Shown: one piece after another, positions 27,875 through 36,248 of the stretch
Numbering within the stretch: position 1 is the first letter of the stretch
Layout: each line of letters begins with the position of its first letter
The notes under the pieces: model-generated
What the model was told of the DNA's origin: nothing
Databases searched by the model: none
The model's input: only the letters and a program-made list of their open reading frames with translations
Assembly: GCA_029959905.1 (NCBI GenBank)
Contig: JASCNZ010000019.1
Location: forward strand, 1 to 50,116
DNA from: Microbacteriaceae bacterium PS02344
Lineage (GTDB): Bacteria; Actinomycetota; Actinomycetes; Actinomycetales; Microbacteriaceae
Reading direction: 5' to 3'
DNA: 50,116 nucleotides
Program-made: the position numbers and the translations under genes

Positions 27875-29290
27875 TCAGGGGGCCAGGAGCCCGACCGTGC
27901 GGGGGCGCACGACGAGCCAGAGGGCGAGGATGCCGATGACGGAGCATCCGACCATGACCGAGGCCATCGTCGTCGCGGTGATGCCCGCGTCGTGCGAGAT
28001 CCAGCCGACGATCGGCGAGATGAGACCGGCGACGCCGAAGTTGACCGCTCCGAGGATCGATGCCGCGGTGCCGGCCGCCTTGCCGTGCCGGTCGAGCGCG
28101 AGCACCTGCACGTTCGGGAACGTGAACCCGCACGCGGTCATGAAGACGAACAGCGGGATGATCGTGCCCCACAGCCCGAGACCCAGCTGATCGGTCACGA
28201 CGATCGCGGCCCCGGCGAGCAGCAGCGCCGACGTCGAGAACGCGAGCACCCACTGCGGGCCGAAGCGGGTCGCCAGGCGCGAGGCGGTCTGCACACCGAC
28301 CACGACGCCGATCGAGTTGACCGCGAAGAGCAGCCCGTACTGCTGCGGATCGAGTCCGTGCGTCTGCTGGAACAGGAAGGGCGAGGCCGAGAGGTACGAG
28401 AACAGTCCCGAGAACGTCATGCCGCCGATCACCAGCACCCCGAGGAAGACGCGGTCGGAGAGCACCGAGCGGTAGCGCTGTGCGACGGTCGCGCCGCCGC
28501 GCTCCTGTCGACGGGCGGCCGGTAGCGTCTCGGGCACGAACAGCAGCGTCGACACCAGCATCACCACGCCGTACGCCGCGAGCACACCGAAGATGCCGCG
28601 CCACGGCATGAGCGTGAGCAGCCACGAGCCGATCAGCGGCGCGACGACCGGGGCGACGCCCGAGACCAGGGCCAGGCGCGAGAGCATGACGACGAGGCGA
28701 CGGCCACCGAACAGGTCGCGCACGATCGCCATGGCCACGACGCCACCCGCCGCCGCCCCCATGCCCATGAGCACGCGCGAGGCGCTGAGCAGTTCGAGAG
28801 TCGGCGAGAAGGCCGCCGCGAGGCTGGCGAGCACGTGCAGCGCGGTGACGGCGATGAGCGGAACACGGCGTCCCATCTTGTCGCTGAGCGGCCCCACGAG
28901 CAGCTGCCCGAGAGCGAAGCCGATCATCGTGCCGGTGAGGGTGAGCTGGATCGCGGCCGCGGTGGTCTCGAAGTCCTGCTCGAGCACCGGGAATGCCGGG
29001 AGGTACAGGTCGATCGTGAAGGGCCCCAGCGCGGTGAGGGCCCCGAGCAGCACGATGTAGAGCGCGCGGCGTCCGTTCGAGATCGCGTCGCCGGGGTGCA
29101 GCATGACGGGCGCCGTCGCCGGGTTCGACCCGAGCGTGCGGATCGCCCCGGTGGGCGACGACGTTCGGATGCTCCCCGTGGCCGTACGCATGCTGCCGGT
29201 CGAGGTGCGGATGCTGCCGGTCGAGGTGCGCTCGGGCGCGGCGGGGGCGGGGTGCGTCGGGACGGAATCGGTGCGAGGAGCGTCGGGCAC
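27875..29290 (-). CDS. MFS drug-resistance transporter, Bcr/CflA family
   Basis: The 12 membrane helices of the Bcr/CflA subfamily begin near residue 75. LGPFTIDLYLPAFPVL and the motif-A loop GPLSDKMGRRVPL are clear. Relatives export drugs such as bicyclomycin or chloramphenicol or export dipeptides; the substrate is not inferred. The start chosen is a GTG at 29290, with GAAAGG five bases upstream and a TAGAAT -10 box at 29343-29348, giving 471 residues. Residues 20-55 are an unusual cytoplasmic stretch of near-perfect seven-residue repeats (R-T-S-T-G-S-I type) not seen in typical family members. An ATG at 29380 would lie upstream of the promoter. Confidence 0.82.
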   Translation of the reverse strand: MPDAPRTDSVPTHPAPAAPERTSTGSIRTSTGSMRTATGSIRTSSPTGAIRTLGSNPATAPVMLHPGDAISNGRRALYIVLLGALTALGPFTIDLYLPAFPVLEQDFETTAAAIQLTLTGTMIGFALGQLLVGPLSDKMGRRVPLIAVTALHVLASLAAAFSPTLELLSASRVLMGMGAAAGGVVAMAIVRDLFGGRRLVVMLSRLALVSGVAPVVAPLIGSWLLTLMPWRGIFGVLAAYGVVMLVSTLLFVPETLPAARRQERGGATVAQRYRSVLSDRVFLGVLVIGGMTFSGLFSYLSASPFLFQQTHGLDPQQYGLLFAVNSIGVVVGVQTASRLATRFGPQWVLAFSTSALLLAGAAIVVTDQLGLGLWGTIIPLFVFMTACGFTFPNVQVLALDRHGKAAGTAASILGAVNFGVAGLISPIVGWISHDAGITATTMASVMVGCSVIGILALWLVVRPRTVGLLAP

Positions 29291-29342
29291 GACGGCCTTT
29301 CGAGCGTGGGCGGATGGCCGAATCGATTCGACCCAGCCCACC

Positions 29343-29348
29343 ATTCTA
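29343..29348 (-). promoter_or_regulatory. -10 box TAGAAT of the MFS gene
   Basis: TAGAAT lies about 53 bases before the preferred GTG start. Its position decides against the longer reading frame, because an ATG at 29380 would be upstream of it and one at 29344 would lie inside it. Confidence 0.5.
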
Positions 29349-29370
29349 CGGGCACGGCGACGCACCCCCT

Positions 29371-29504
29371 GAGACATCACTCTCGCCGCGAGACACCACG
29401 CACGCCGTGGTGTCTCGCGGCGGAAGTGGTGTCTCGGCGAGATCGCTCAGACCGCGCAGCGGTGTCTCGCGGCGGAAGCGGTGTCTCGGCGCGATCCGGC
29501 TCAG
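29371..29504. repeat. Intergenic GGTGTCTCG repeat array
   Basis: The unit GGTGTCTCGCGGCGGAAG occurs at 29409-29426 and, with one to two changes, again at 29461-29478, a period of 52 bp. An inverted copy lies at 29371-29397 (GAGACATCACTCTCGCCGCG...). The left inverted copy can pair with 29409-29436 to make a stem of roughly 28 bp with few mismatches. The array fills the whole space between the MFS and metB genes. Similar GGTGTCTCG elements are common between genes in Microbacterium, from memory and not checked here. Confidence 0.8.
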
Positions 29505-30655
29505 GAGCGGATGCGGGCGAGCCCCTGCTCGAGGTCGGCGATCAGGTCGCGCGCATCCTCGATCCCCACCGACAGCCGCACCACGTTCTCGGGCACCGCG
29601 AGCGCCGTACCGCGCACCGACGCGTGCGTCATGTCGGGTGGGTACCCGATGAGCGACTCGACACCGCCGAGCGACTCCGCGAGCTGGAAGATCTCGGTCG
29701 ACTCGGCGAACGCCTTGGCCGCAGCGGGCCCGGCCGTGAGCGCGAGCGAGAGCATCCCACCGAACCCGCTCATCTGCCGGGCGGCGATGTCATGGCCGGG
29801 GTGCGATGTGAGACCCGGGTAGTACACCCGCTCGAACTCGGGGCGATCCGCGGCCCATTCGGCGATCGCCTGCGCGTTCTCGGAGTGCTGGCGCACCCGC
29901 ACGGCGAGCGTCTTGATGCCGCGGGTCGTCAACCAGGCATCGAGCGGCGCCGAGACGGCCCCCACAGCGAACTGCTGGAACTTCACGGCCTCGACGAACC
30001 GGTCGTCGCCGAACACCACCGCCCCGCCGAGCACGTCGGAGTGCCCGCCGAGGTACTTGGTGGTCGAGTGCACGACCAGGTCGGCGCCGAGCGCGAGCGG
30101 CTGCTGCAGCGCCGGCGAGGCGAACGTGTTGTCGACGACCACGATGGCGCCCGCCGCGTGGGCCACCTCGGCGATCACGGCGATGTCGACGATCTTGAGC
30201 AGGGGGTTGCTGGGGGTCTCGAGCCAGACGATCTTCGTCTCGGGGCGGATGGCGGCCCGCACCTGATCGAGGTCGCCGAGCTCGACCGTCGTCGTGTCGA
30301 TGCCCCACGGCGCGAGCACGCGGGTGAGCAGCCGGTAGGTGCCGCCATAGACGTCGTTGCCGAGCAGCACATGATCGCCGGGCTTCAGGATGCCGCGCAG
30401 CAGCGCGTCTTCGGCGGCCAGCCCCGAGGCGAACGACAGCGCCGCCGCTCCGCCTTCGAGGGCGGCGAGCTGGGTCTCGAGCGACGAGCGCGTCGGGTTG
30501 CCCGCGCGGTTGTACTCGTAGCCCTCGCGGAACCCGCCGATGCCGTCCTGCACGTGCGTCGACGCCTGGTAGATCGGCGGGATGATCGCTCCGGTGCGAG
30601 GGTCGGGATCCTGACCGGCGTGGATGGCTCGGGTGGCGAAGGAGTGCTCGGACAT
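29501..30655 (-). CDS. metB: Cystathionine gamma-synthase / gamma-lyase
   Basis: This 384-residue PLP enzyme of the Cys/Met family carries the PLP lysine Lys200 in STTKYLGGHSD and the NPTR..ET..LA.LEGG start block. It is annotated in relatives as MetB but can act as cystathionine gamma-lyase. With the cystathionine beta-synthase gene just upstream it may complete reverse transsulfuration from homocysteine to cysteine, as proposed for the same pair in mycobacteria. The ATG lies seven bases after TAGGCT, with GAGGGG between them, so it may be leaderless or short-leadered. Confidence 0.9.
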   Translation of the reverse strand: MSEHSFATRAIHAGQDPDPRTGAIIPPIYQASTHVQDGIGGFREGYEYNRAGNPTRSSLETQLAALEGGAAALSFASGLAAEDALLRGILKPGDHVLLGNDVYGGTYRLLTRVLAPWGIDTTTVELGDLDQVRAAIRPETKIVWLETPSNPLLKIVDIAVIAEVAHAAGAIVVVDNTFASPALQQPLALGADLVVHSTTKYLGGHSDVLGGAVVFGDDRFVEAVKFQQFAVGAVSAPLDAWLTTRGIKTLAVRVRQHSENAQAIAEWAADRPEFERVYYPGLTSHPGHDIAARQMSGFGGMLSLALTAGPAAAKAFAESTEIFQLAESLGGVESLIGYPPDMTHASVRGTALAVPENVVRLSVGIEDARDLIADLEQGLARIRS

Positions 30656-30662
30656 GCCCCTC

Positions 30663-30668
30663 AGCCTA
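30663..30668 (-). promoter_or_regulatory. -10 box TAGGCT of metB
   Basis: TAGGCT is followed by GAGGGGC and the ATG. The purine stretch could also serve as a ribosome site if transcription starts further upstream. Confidence 0.5.
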
Positions 30669-30750
30669 CGTCCGCCCCGTGGGCGGAGGCCCGCCCTGTT
30701 ACGCCCTGCGACGCACCCCGCCGCGCCGCTCGCCGACGCGGACCGGTTGC

Positions 30751-32127
30751 TCAGCGTGAGAGGTACGCCAGCAGATCCTGGCGCGTGAGCACGGTGTGCG
30801 GCTTACCCCCGTCGGTGACGAGCAGCGCGTCGGCGTCGGCGAGCGCGGCGCGGGCGTCGGCGACGGATGCATGGATGCCGATGAGCGGCAGCCGCTCCCC
30901 CACGTGGTCGCCGACCGCGTCGGCCGGTGCCGCGTCGCCGCGGAAGAGCAGGTCGAGCAGCCCCTTCTCGTCGACCGTGCCGACGACCTCGCCCATCATC
31001 ACCGGCGGCTCGGCGCTGAGCACGACGAGCTGCGACACCTCGTACTCGGTCATCATGCCGATCGCCTCGAGCACGGTGTCGGTCGGGTGCGCATGCACGA
31101 GATCGGGGATGCTCTCCCCCTGACGTGCGAGCCGGGCCGAGAGCACGTCGGCCACGGTCTCACCGTCCTCCACGTCGCTGAAGCCGTAGGAGCGCATCCA
31201 GCCGTCGTTGAAGATCTTGCCGAGGTAGCCGCGGCCGCCGTCGGGAAGCAGCACGACCATCACGGCGTCCGCGGGAAGGTCCTTCGCGACCCGCAGCGCC
31301 CCGACGACGGCCATGCCGCTCGACCCGCCCACGAGGATGCCCTCTTCCCGCGCCAGGCGGCGCGTCATGGCGAACGCCTCGGCGTCGCTCACCGCGACGA
31401 TCTCGTGCGGCACGGCCGGGTCGTACGAGCCCGGCCAGATGTCCTCTCCGACGCCCTCGACGAGGTACGGCCGCCCGGTGCCGCCGCTGTACACGCTGCC
31501 CTCGGGGTCGACGCCGATGATGCGCACCCCGTCGTCCGACACCTCGCGCAGGTAGCGTCCGGTGCCGGTGATCGTCCCGCCGGTTCCGACGCCGGCGACG
31601 AAGTGGGTGACGCGACCGTCGGTGTCGCGCCAGATCTCGGGTCCCGTGGTCTCGTAGTGGCTGCGGGGCCCGTTCGGATTCTCGTACTGGTTGGGCTTGA
31701 ACGCCCCGGGGATCTCGCGCGCGAGTCGGTCGCTGACGCTGTAGTACGACTCGGGGCTGTCGGCCGCGACCGACGTCGGCGTCACCACCACTTCGGCCCC
31801 GTACGCGCGCAGCACGTCGATCTTGTCGTCGCCGACCTTGTCGGGCACGACGAACACGCACGCGTAGCCGCGCTGCTGGGCCACCAGGGCGAGGCCGACG
31901 CCGGTGTTGCCGCTGGTGGGTTCGACGATCGTGCCGCCGGGCTTCAGGTGGCCCGCGGCCTCGGCGGCATCGATGATGCGCGACGCGATGCGGTCCTTCG
32001 CCGATCCGCCGGGGTTGAAGTACTCGAGCTTGACCAGCACGGTGCAGGCGACGCCGTCGGTCACGTGCTGCAGTTTGACCAGGGGCGTGTCGCCGACGAG
32101 GTCGACGATCGAATCCGCGTACTTCAT
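30751..32127 (-). CDS. cbs: Cystathionine beta-synthase with CBS-domain pair
   Basis: This 458-residue enzyme condenses serine with homocysteine. The PLP lysine is Lys44 in NPGGSAKDR; EPTSGNTGVGLA and GVGTGGTITGTGRYL are intact. The last 120 residues are two CBS domains (about 335-455), the usual energy- or effector-sensing module. The length matches actinobacterial Cbs. A second plausible product, O-acetylserine sulfhydrylase, is unlikely because of the CBS domains and the metB neighbour. The ATG at 32127 is chosen because the frame upstream of it runs through an inverted repeat and the ABC permease gene in another frame. Confidence 0.93.
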   Translation of the reverse strand: MKYADSIVDLVGDTPLVKLQHVTDGVACTVLVKLEYFNPGGSAKDRIASRIIDAAEAAGHLKPGGTIVEPTSGNTGVGLALVAQQRGYACVFVVPDKVGDDKIDVLRAYGAEVVVTPTSVAADSPESYYSVSDRLAREIPGAFKPNQYENPNGPRSHYETTGPEIWRDTDGRVTHFVAGVGTGGTITGTGRYLREVSDDGVRIIGVDPEGSVYSGGTGRPYLVEGVGEDIWPGSYDPAVPHEIVAVSDAEAFAMTRRLAREEGILVGGSSGMAVVGALRVAKDLPADAVMVVLLPDGGRGYLGKIFNDGWMRSYGFSDVEDGETVADVLSARLARQGESIPDLVHAHPTDTVLEAIGMMTEYEVSQLVVLSAEPPVMMGEVVGTVDEKGLLDLLFRGDAAPADAVGDHVGERLPLIGIHASVADARAALADADALLVTDGGKPHTVLTRQDLLAYLSR

Positions 32128-32141
32128 GACCTCAGCGTAGA

Positions 32142-32188
32142 ACGACGGATGCCGCGGCGCAGGAGTGTTGCGCCGCGGCATCCGTCGT
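32142..32188. terminator. Perfect 20-bp inverted repeat, probable terminator
   Basis: ACGACGGATGCCGCGGCGCA and its exact complement are separated by seven bases. It lies between the permease stop (32217) and the cbs start (32127), both on the minus strand. There is no T-run on either side, so it may act as a rho-assisted stop or a bidirectional barrier. Confidence 0.65.
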
Positions 32189-32216
32189 CCGTCCGCCCCT
32201 CGGGGCCGGCCCGGGG

Positions 32217-33185
32217 TCAGCCCATCGTGGCACCCCCCAGGAGGCCGCGCACGAAGAAGCGCTGCAGGGCGAAGAACACGATCAGCGGGATGATGATCGA
32301 GATGAAGGTACCCGCCGACTGCAGGAACCACTTGTTGCCCCAGGTACCCGACAGCGAGTTGAGCGCCTGGGTGATCGGCAGAGCACCGGGCGACGCGAAG
32401 ATCGTCGCGACCAGCAGATCGTTCCACACCCACAGGAACTGGAAGATCGCGAACGACGCGATGGCCGGCGCGGCCAGCGGCAGGATGATCCGGAAGAACA
32501 CCTGGCCGTGGCCGGCACCGTCGACGCGGGCCGCCTCGATGATCTCGCCCGGGATCTCCGAGATGAAGTTGTGCAGCATGAAGGTCGCGAGCGGCAGAGC
32601 GAAGATCGCGTGGGCGATCCAGACGCGCGCGAAGCTGTACTGCACCTCGTTCAGCCCGAAGCCGGGGAAGATCGGCACGTCGTTGATCGACAGTCCGTCG
32701 GAGAACAGGCTGAGCAGCGGCACGAGGGCCATCTGCAGGGGCACGATCTGCAGCGCGAACACGAAGATGAACAGCATGTTGCGACCCTTGAAGTCGATCC
32801 ACGCGAACGCGTAGGCGGCGAGCGCCGCCATCACGATCGGGAAGACCGTCGCGGGGATCGTGATCGCCAGGGAGTTCACGAACGCGGTGGCGAGGGTGGT
32901 CGACGTGCCGCCCGAATTCCACGCCTGCACGTAGTTGTCGAACGTGAACTCGGGATTGGTGAAGACCGTCCACCATCCGCTGTTCTGGGTGTCGGCGCCG
33001 GGGCGGAACGACGTGACGAAGAGCCCGAAGGTCGGGATCGTCCAGAACAGGGCGATGACGGCGGCCGCGATCGTCGCGCCCTTCGACGTCAGCTTCTTCT
33101 GGGCGATGGCCTCGTTCTTGCGCGTGTCCCGCTCGACCTGACGCTTGGTGCGGTTGTCGGCCACGATGGCCTGCGTTGCACTCAT
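32217..33185 (-). CDS. ABC sugar transporter permease, MalG/AglG type
   Basis: This 322-residue inner-membrane permease has six helices and the ATPase-contact EAA loop (AARVDGAGHGQVFFRIILP, near 218-236). Its start ATG overlaps the stop of the first permease by one base (TGATG), with AGAGGGAGA upstream. It is the last gene of the importer operon and is followed by the inverted repeat. Its closest recognisable type is the alpha-glucoside AglG group, but other oligosaccharides are possible. No ATPase gene is in the cluster, so a shared MsiK-like ATPase encoded elsewhere is inferred. Confidence 0.9.
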   Translation of the reverse strand: MSATQAIVADNRTKRQVERDTRKNEAIAQKKLTSKGATIAAAVIALFWTIPTFGLFVTSFRPGADTQNSGWWTVFTNPEFTFDNYVQAWNSGGTSTTLATAFVNSLAITIPATVFPIVMAALAAYAFAWIDFKGRNMLFIFVFALQIVPLQMALVPLLSLFSDGLSINDVPIFPGFGLNEVQYSFARVWIAHAIFALPLATFMLHNFISEIPGEIIEAARVDGAGHGQVFFRIILPLAAPAIASFAIFQFLWVWNDLLVATIFASPGALPITQALNSLSGTWGNKWFLQSAGTFISIIIPLIVFFALQRFFVRGLLGGATMG

Positions 33186-34525
33186 CAGCGGATCTCCCTC
33201 TGCTTGGCCATCGAACGGGCGTTGTAGACGATCAGCGGCAGCACGAACAGGAACAGCACCACGGCGAGCGCCGAGGAGTGCCCGTAGCTCTGGAACCGCT
33301 GCTGCTGGTTGACCATCTCGAAGCCGAGCACGGTGGTCTCGTCGCGACCGCCGGTCATCACGGCCACGATGTCGTACACCTTCAGCGAGGCGATGGTGAT
33401 CGTCGTGAGCACCACGATCAGCGAGGAGCGGATGCCGGGGACGGTGACGTTGCGGAACCGCTGCCACGCGTTCGTGCCGTCGAGCTCGGCGGCCTCCATC
33501 TGCTCGATCGGCACGGCCTTGATCGCAGCGGAGAGGATGACCATCGCGAAGCCGGTCTGGGTCCAGATGAAGACCACGAGCAGCATGAGCGTGTTGAGGA
33601 TCGGCTTGATGGCCAGCCACTGCACCGGGTCGCCGCCGAATGCGGTGACGATGGCGTTGAGCAGACCGATCTGGTCGCCCTGGCGGGCGTCGTACATGAA
33701 CTTCCAGATGATGCCGGCGCCGACGAACGAGATCGCGACGGGCATGAAGACGAGCACCTTGAGGAACTTCTCACCGCGGGCGCGGTCGATGAACACGGCG
33801 TAGGCGAGGCCGATGATCACCGAGATCACGGGGGCGAGCAGCGCCCAGATGATCGTGTTGATCACCGACGAGGAGCCGACGGGGTTCGTGAACACCCAGA
33901 TGTAGTTCTCGAGGCCGACGAACTCGTCACCGGTCTTGTTGAAGAACGACTTGAAGATCGTCGAGATCGCCGGGTAGATCAAGCCGAGAATCAGCATGAT
34001 CGACGCGGGGGCCATGAACAGCACGAGCTGGAACAGGTACCCGGCGCCCTGACGGGCGCGGAAGTCGGCGAAGAACAGCAGGGCACCGACGAGCAGGGCG
34101 ATCGCCACGACGTAGAGCACGGCGTTCTGGTAGGGCCGCAGCAGCATGAACGCCAGCACCGGGATGACGAGGCAGGCGACCAGTCGCATGATGAAGTAGC
34201 CGCGGCCGGGGCGGGGCGCGAACTCGATGAGCACCAGGATGATGCCCACCACCACGCCGAAGACGACGAGGACGGCGGGGATCTGCACGAGCGGATGCAT
34301 CGCGCCGAGCCAGAGGAAGAAGCTGTTGAGCGAGAACCCGATGGTGGTGCGGGCGGATTCCTCGGTCGACGTGGTGAAGACGAGGAGGAGGGCGAGGGCG
34401 ACGAGCACGACGAAACCGACCGCGAGGACCGTGCGGGTGACCGCCCGCCCCTTCGCGTCGGTGCCGTGCGTCGTCACCGGAGGAGCGTCGGCCTCGACGG
34501 GCTTCTCGACGGTCGCGTGCGACAT
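33185..34525 (-). CDS. ABC sugar transporter permease, MalF/AglF type, with long N-terminus
   Basis: The C-terminal 290 residues form the usual permease core with an EAA loop (AAELDGTNAWQRFRNVTVPGI; near 365-385). The first 155 residues add about five hydrophobic segments (roughly 31-50, 66-80, 82-101, 112-126 and 134-152), so the 446-residue protein is far longer than usual 290-320-residue permeases. MalF of enteric bacteria also has extra N-terminal helices. The gene follows the binding protein gene by about 110 bases and is coupled to the second permease. Confidence 0.88.
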   Translation of the reverse strand: MSHATVEKPVEADAPPVTTHGTDAKGRAVTRTVLAVGFVVLVALALLLVFTTSTEESARTTIGFSLNSFFLWLGAMHPLVQIPAVLVVFGVVVGIILVLIEFAPRPGRGYFIMRLVACLVIPVLAFMLLRPYQNAVLYVVAIALLVGALLFFADFRARQGAGYLFQLVLFMAPASIMLILGLIYPAISTIFKSFFNKTGDEFVGLENYIWVFTNPVGSSSVINTIIWALLAPVISVIIGLAYAVFIDRARGEKFLKVLVFMPVAISFVGAGIIWKFMYDARQGDQIGLLNAIVTAFGGDPVQWLAIKPILNTLMLLVVFIWTQTGFAMVILSAAIKAVPIEQMEAAELDGTNAWQRFRNVTVPGIRSSLIVVLTTITIASLKVYDIVAVMTGGRDETTVLGFEMVNQQQRFQSYGHSSALAVVLFLFVLPLIVYNARSMAKQREIR

Positions 34526-34634
34526 GGGTGTCCCCTTCTGAGTACTGCGACGTACTCGGGCGGTGCGGATGGGAGGAGCGGGGCCGGGCTCAGAGCCCGA
34601 CCCCGCTCAGCTCGAGCTGATCGTATCGGAACGA

Positions 34635-35966
34635 TCAGTTCTCGTAGCCGGCCTGGATGTCGGAGAGCACCGTCTCGGTGTCCTTGCCGTCGATCCAGTC
34701 GACCATTCCCTTCCAGAAGGAGCCCGAGCCGACGGTGGCCGGCATCAGGTCGGAGGCGTCGAAGCGGAACGTCGTCGACTCGTCCTGCATGATCTTCATG
34801 GCCTCCTGCAGGAACTCGCTCGAGGCCAGGCTCGGGTCGGCGTTCTTGTTGGCGGAGATCACGCCGCCCAGCTCGACGCGGGCGTCGGCGAACTCGGGCG
34901 AAGCCATGAACTCGAGCACCTGCTGCGTGGCGTCGTCGTCGGAGAAGGCTGCGACGAACTCGCCGCCACCCTCGACCTGCAGCTCACCCTCGTTCTCGCC
35001 CGGCATGATGAACGCGTAGACGTCACCCTCGGGGGCGACCTCGGGAACGTTGCCCTCGGCGGTCGTGGTGTCGAGGAAGTTCGCCGAGAGGAACGACGCC
35101 TGGTGCGTCAGCGCGCACTTGCCGGAGGCGACGGCCGAGGCCACGTCACCGAAGGCGGTCGAGTTGATGCTCTTGACGTCGCCGTAGCCGGCGTTGACGT
35201 ACTCCGGGTTCAGCAGGATCTGGCCGACGGCGTCGAAGGCCTCCTTGATCTCGGGGTCGGTGAACTTCACGTCGCCGGCCACCCAGTCGTCGTAGACCTC
35301 GGGGCCGGACTGACGCAGCACCATGTCCTCGACCCAGTCGGTGCCGGGCCAGCCCGAGGCGGCCTCGGACGAGAAGCCGGCGCACCACGCGGGTCCGCCC
35401 GTCTTCTCGACGATGGTGTCGGTGAGGGTGATCATCTCGTCCCAGGTCTTCGGCACCTCGACGCCCCACTCGGCGAACTGCTTCGGCGAGTACCAGACGT
35501 AGCCCTTGAGGTTCGCGAGCATCGGCGCCGCGTAGAACGTGTCGTCGAACGTGCCGTACTTCTTCCAGTCCTCCGACCAGTTCTCGTCGACGGCCTTCTC
35601 GACGGCCTCGGGGGCCTCCATGACCTTGCCGGTGTCGACCAGGGTCTTGAGCAGACCCGGCTGCGGGACGATCGCGATGTCGGGGGCGTCGCCACCGGTC
35701 ACCTTCGTGACGATGTTGCCCTCGAAGCCCTTGTCGCCGGTGTACTCGACCTTGATGCCGGTGTCCTCGGTGAACTGCTTGAACGACGCGTTCAGGTCGT
35801 CGGCCTCGACGCCCGTGATACCGCCCGAGATGCGGACGGTGTCCTTCGTGTCTCCGCTGCCGCCGTCGCCGCCGCTGCCGCCTTCGGCGCAGCCGGCGAG
35901 AGCCAGGGACGCGACTCCGACGAGCGCGATCGGGGCGAGCAGGCGGTATCGCTGTGACAAAGCCAT
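34635..35966 (-). CDS. ABC sugar-binding lipoprotein, AglE type
   Basis: This 443-residue extracytoplasmic solute-binding protein has a signal peptide with lipobox LALAGC (Cys near 26), then a Gly/Ser/Asp linker. The family-1 solute-binding fold follows. The VGSGSFWKGMVDWIDG block near the C-terminus is typical of alpha-glucoside-type AglE proteins. The ATG at 35966 has AGGAG six bases upstream; a frame up to 36089 is unlikely because the promoter lies there. Promoter TTGTCG-18-TAGGTT and an operator sit upstream, divergent from a LacI-family gene, which predicts sugar-induced expression. Confidence 0.9.
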   Translation of the reverse strand: MALSQRYRLLAPIALVGVASLALAGCAEGGSGGDGGSGDTKDTVRISGGITGVEADDLNASFKQFTEDTGIKVEYTGDKGFEGNIVTKVTGGDAPDIAIVPQPGLLKTLVDTGKVMEAPEAVEKAVDENWSEDWKKYGTFDDTFYAAPMLANLKGYVWYSPKQFAEWGVEVPKTWDEMITLTDTIVEKTGGPAWCAGFSSEAASGWPGTDWVEDMVLRQSGPEVYDDWVAGDVKFTDPEIKEAFDAVGQILLNPEYVNAGYGDVKSINSTAFGDVASAVASGKCALTHQASFLSANFLDTTTAEGNVPEVAPEGDVYAFIMPGENEGELQVEGGGEFVAAFSDDDATQQVLEFMASPEFADARVELGGVISANKNADPSLASSEFLQEAMKIMQDESTTFRFDASDLMPATVGSGSFWKGMVDWIDGKDTETVLSDIQAGYEN

Positions 35967-36027
35967 GTACTTCTCCTCTTCAGGTGGATCATCCGTCCGC
36001 CCAAGGGAGCAATCGCCGCAACCATTG

Positions 36028-36041
36028 GGGAACCGATTCCA
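36028..36041. promoter_or_regulatory. LacI-type operator GGGAACCGATTCCA over the importer start point
   Basis: This dyad, read on the minus strand as TGGAATCGGTTCCC, differs at one base from a second copy at 36152-36165. It begins four bases after the importer -10 box, so a bound repressor would block transcription start. Confidence 0.7.
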
Positions 36042-36045
36042 GGCC

Positions 36046-36075
36046 AACCTACTCGCCTTTTCGGCCGCGCGACAA
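36046..36075 (-). promoter_or_regulatory. Promoter of the sugar importer operon
   Basis: TTGTCG (36070-36075) and TAGGTT (36046-36051) are separated by 18 bases on the minus strand. The expected start is near 36039, inside the operator at 36028-36041, giving a leader of roughly 73 bases. Confidence 0.6.
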
Positions 36076-36126
36076 CTGGGGAAGGTCACAACATCGCAAC
36101 CTTTGCTGGCATATCGGCGTGCAAGA

Positions 36127-36140
36127 TGGGAGCGCTCTCA
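36127..36140. promoter_or_regulatory. CebR-like box TGGGAGCGCTCTCA
   Basis: This matches at 13 of 14 positions the Streptomyces CebR operator TGGGAGCGCTCCCA, a LacI-family site controlling cellobiose uptake. It lies 12 bases upstream of the GGAACCGGTTCC dyad. Which regulator binds it is unknown. Confidence 0.55.
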
Positions 36141-36151
36141 TCTCGAAGGTG

Positions 36152-36165
36152 TGGAACCGGTTCCC
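36152..36165. promoter_or_regulatory. LacI-type operator TGGAACCGGTTCCC near the regulator gene
   Basis: The inner GGAACCGGTTCC is a perfect 12-bp palindrome. Its centre is 124 bp from the copy at 36028-36041, so looping between the two is possible. It lies 84 bases before the regulator's start. Confidence 0.7.
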
Positions 36166-36248
36166 TTCCGCCCCTCCCACGCACTACGCTCGGTTCTGGG
36201 CGTGCGCCAACGACGGCACGCCGTGCATGGTCTGGTCGAGGAGGACCG

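Noticed and set aside
32128..32976. N-terminal extension of the cbs frame
   Set aside because: The extension is out of frame with the permease gene, crosses the inverted repeat at 32142-32188 and contains no family sequence. The cbs start is at 32127.
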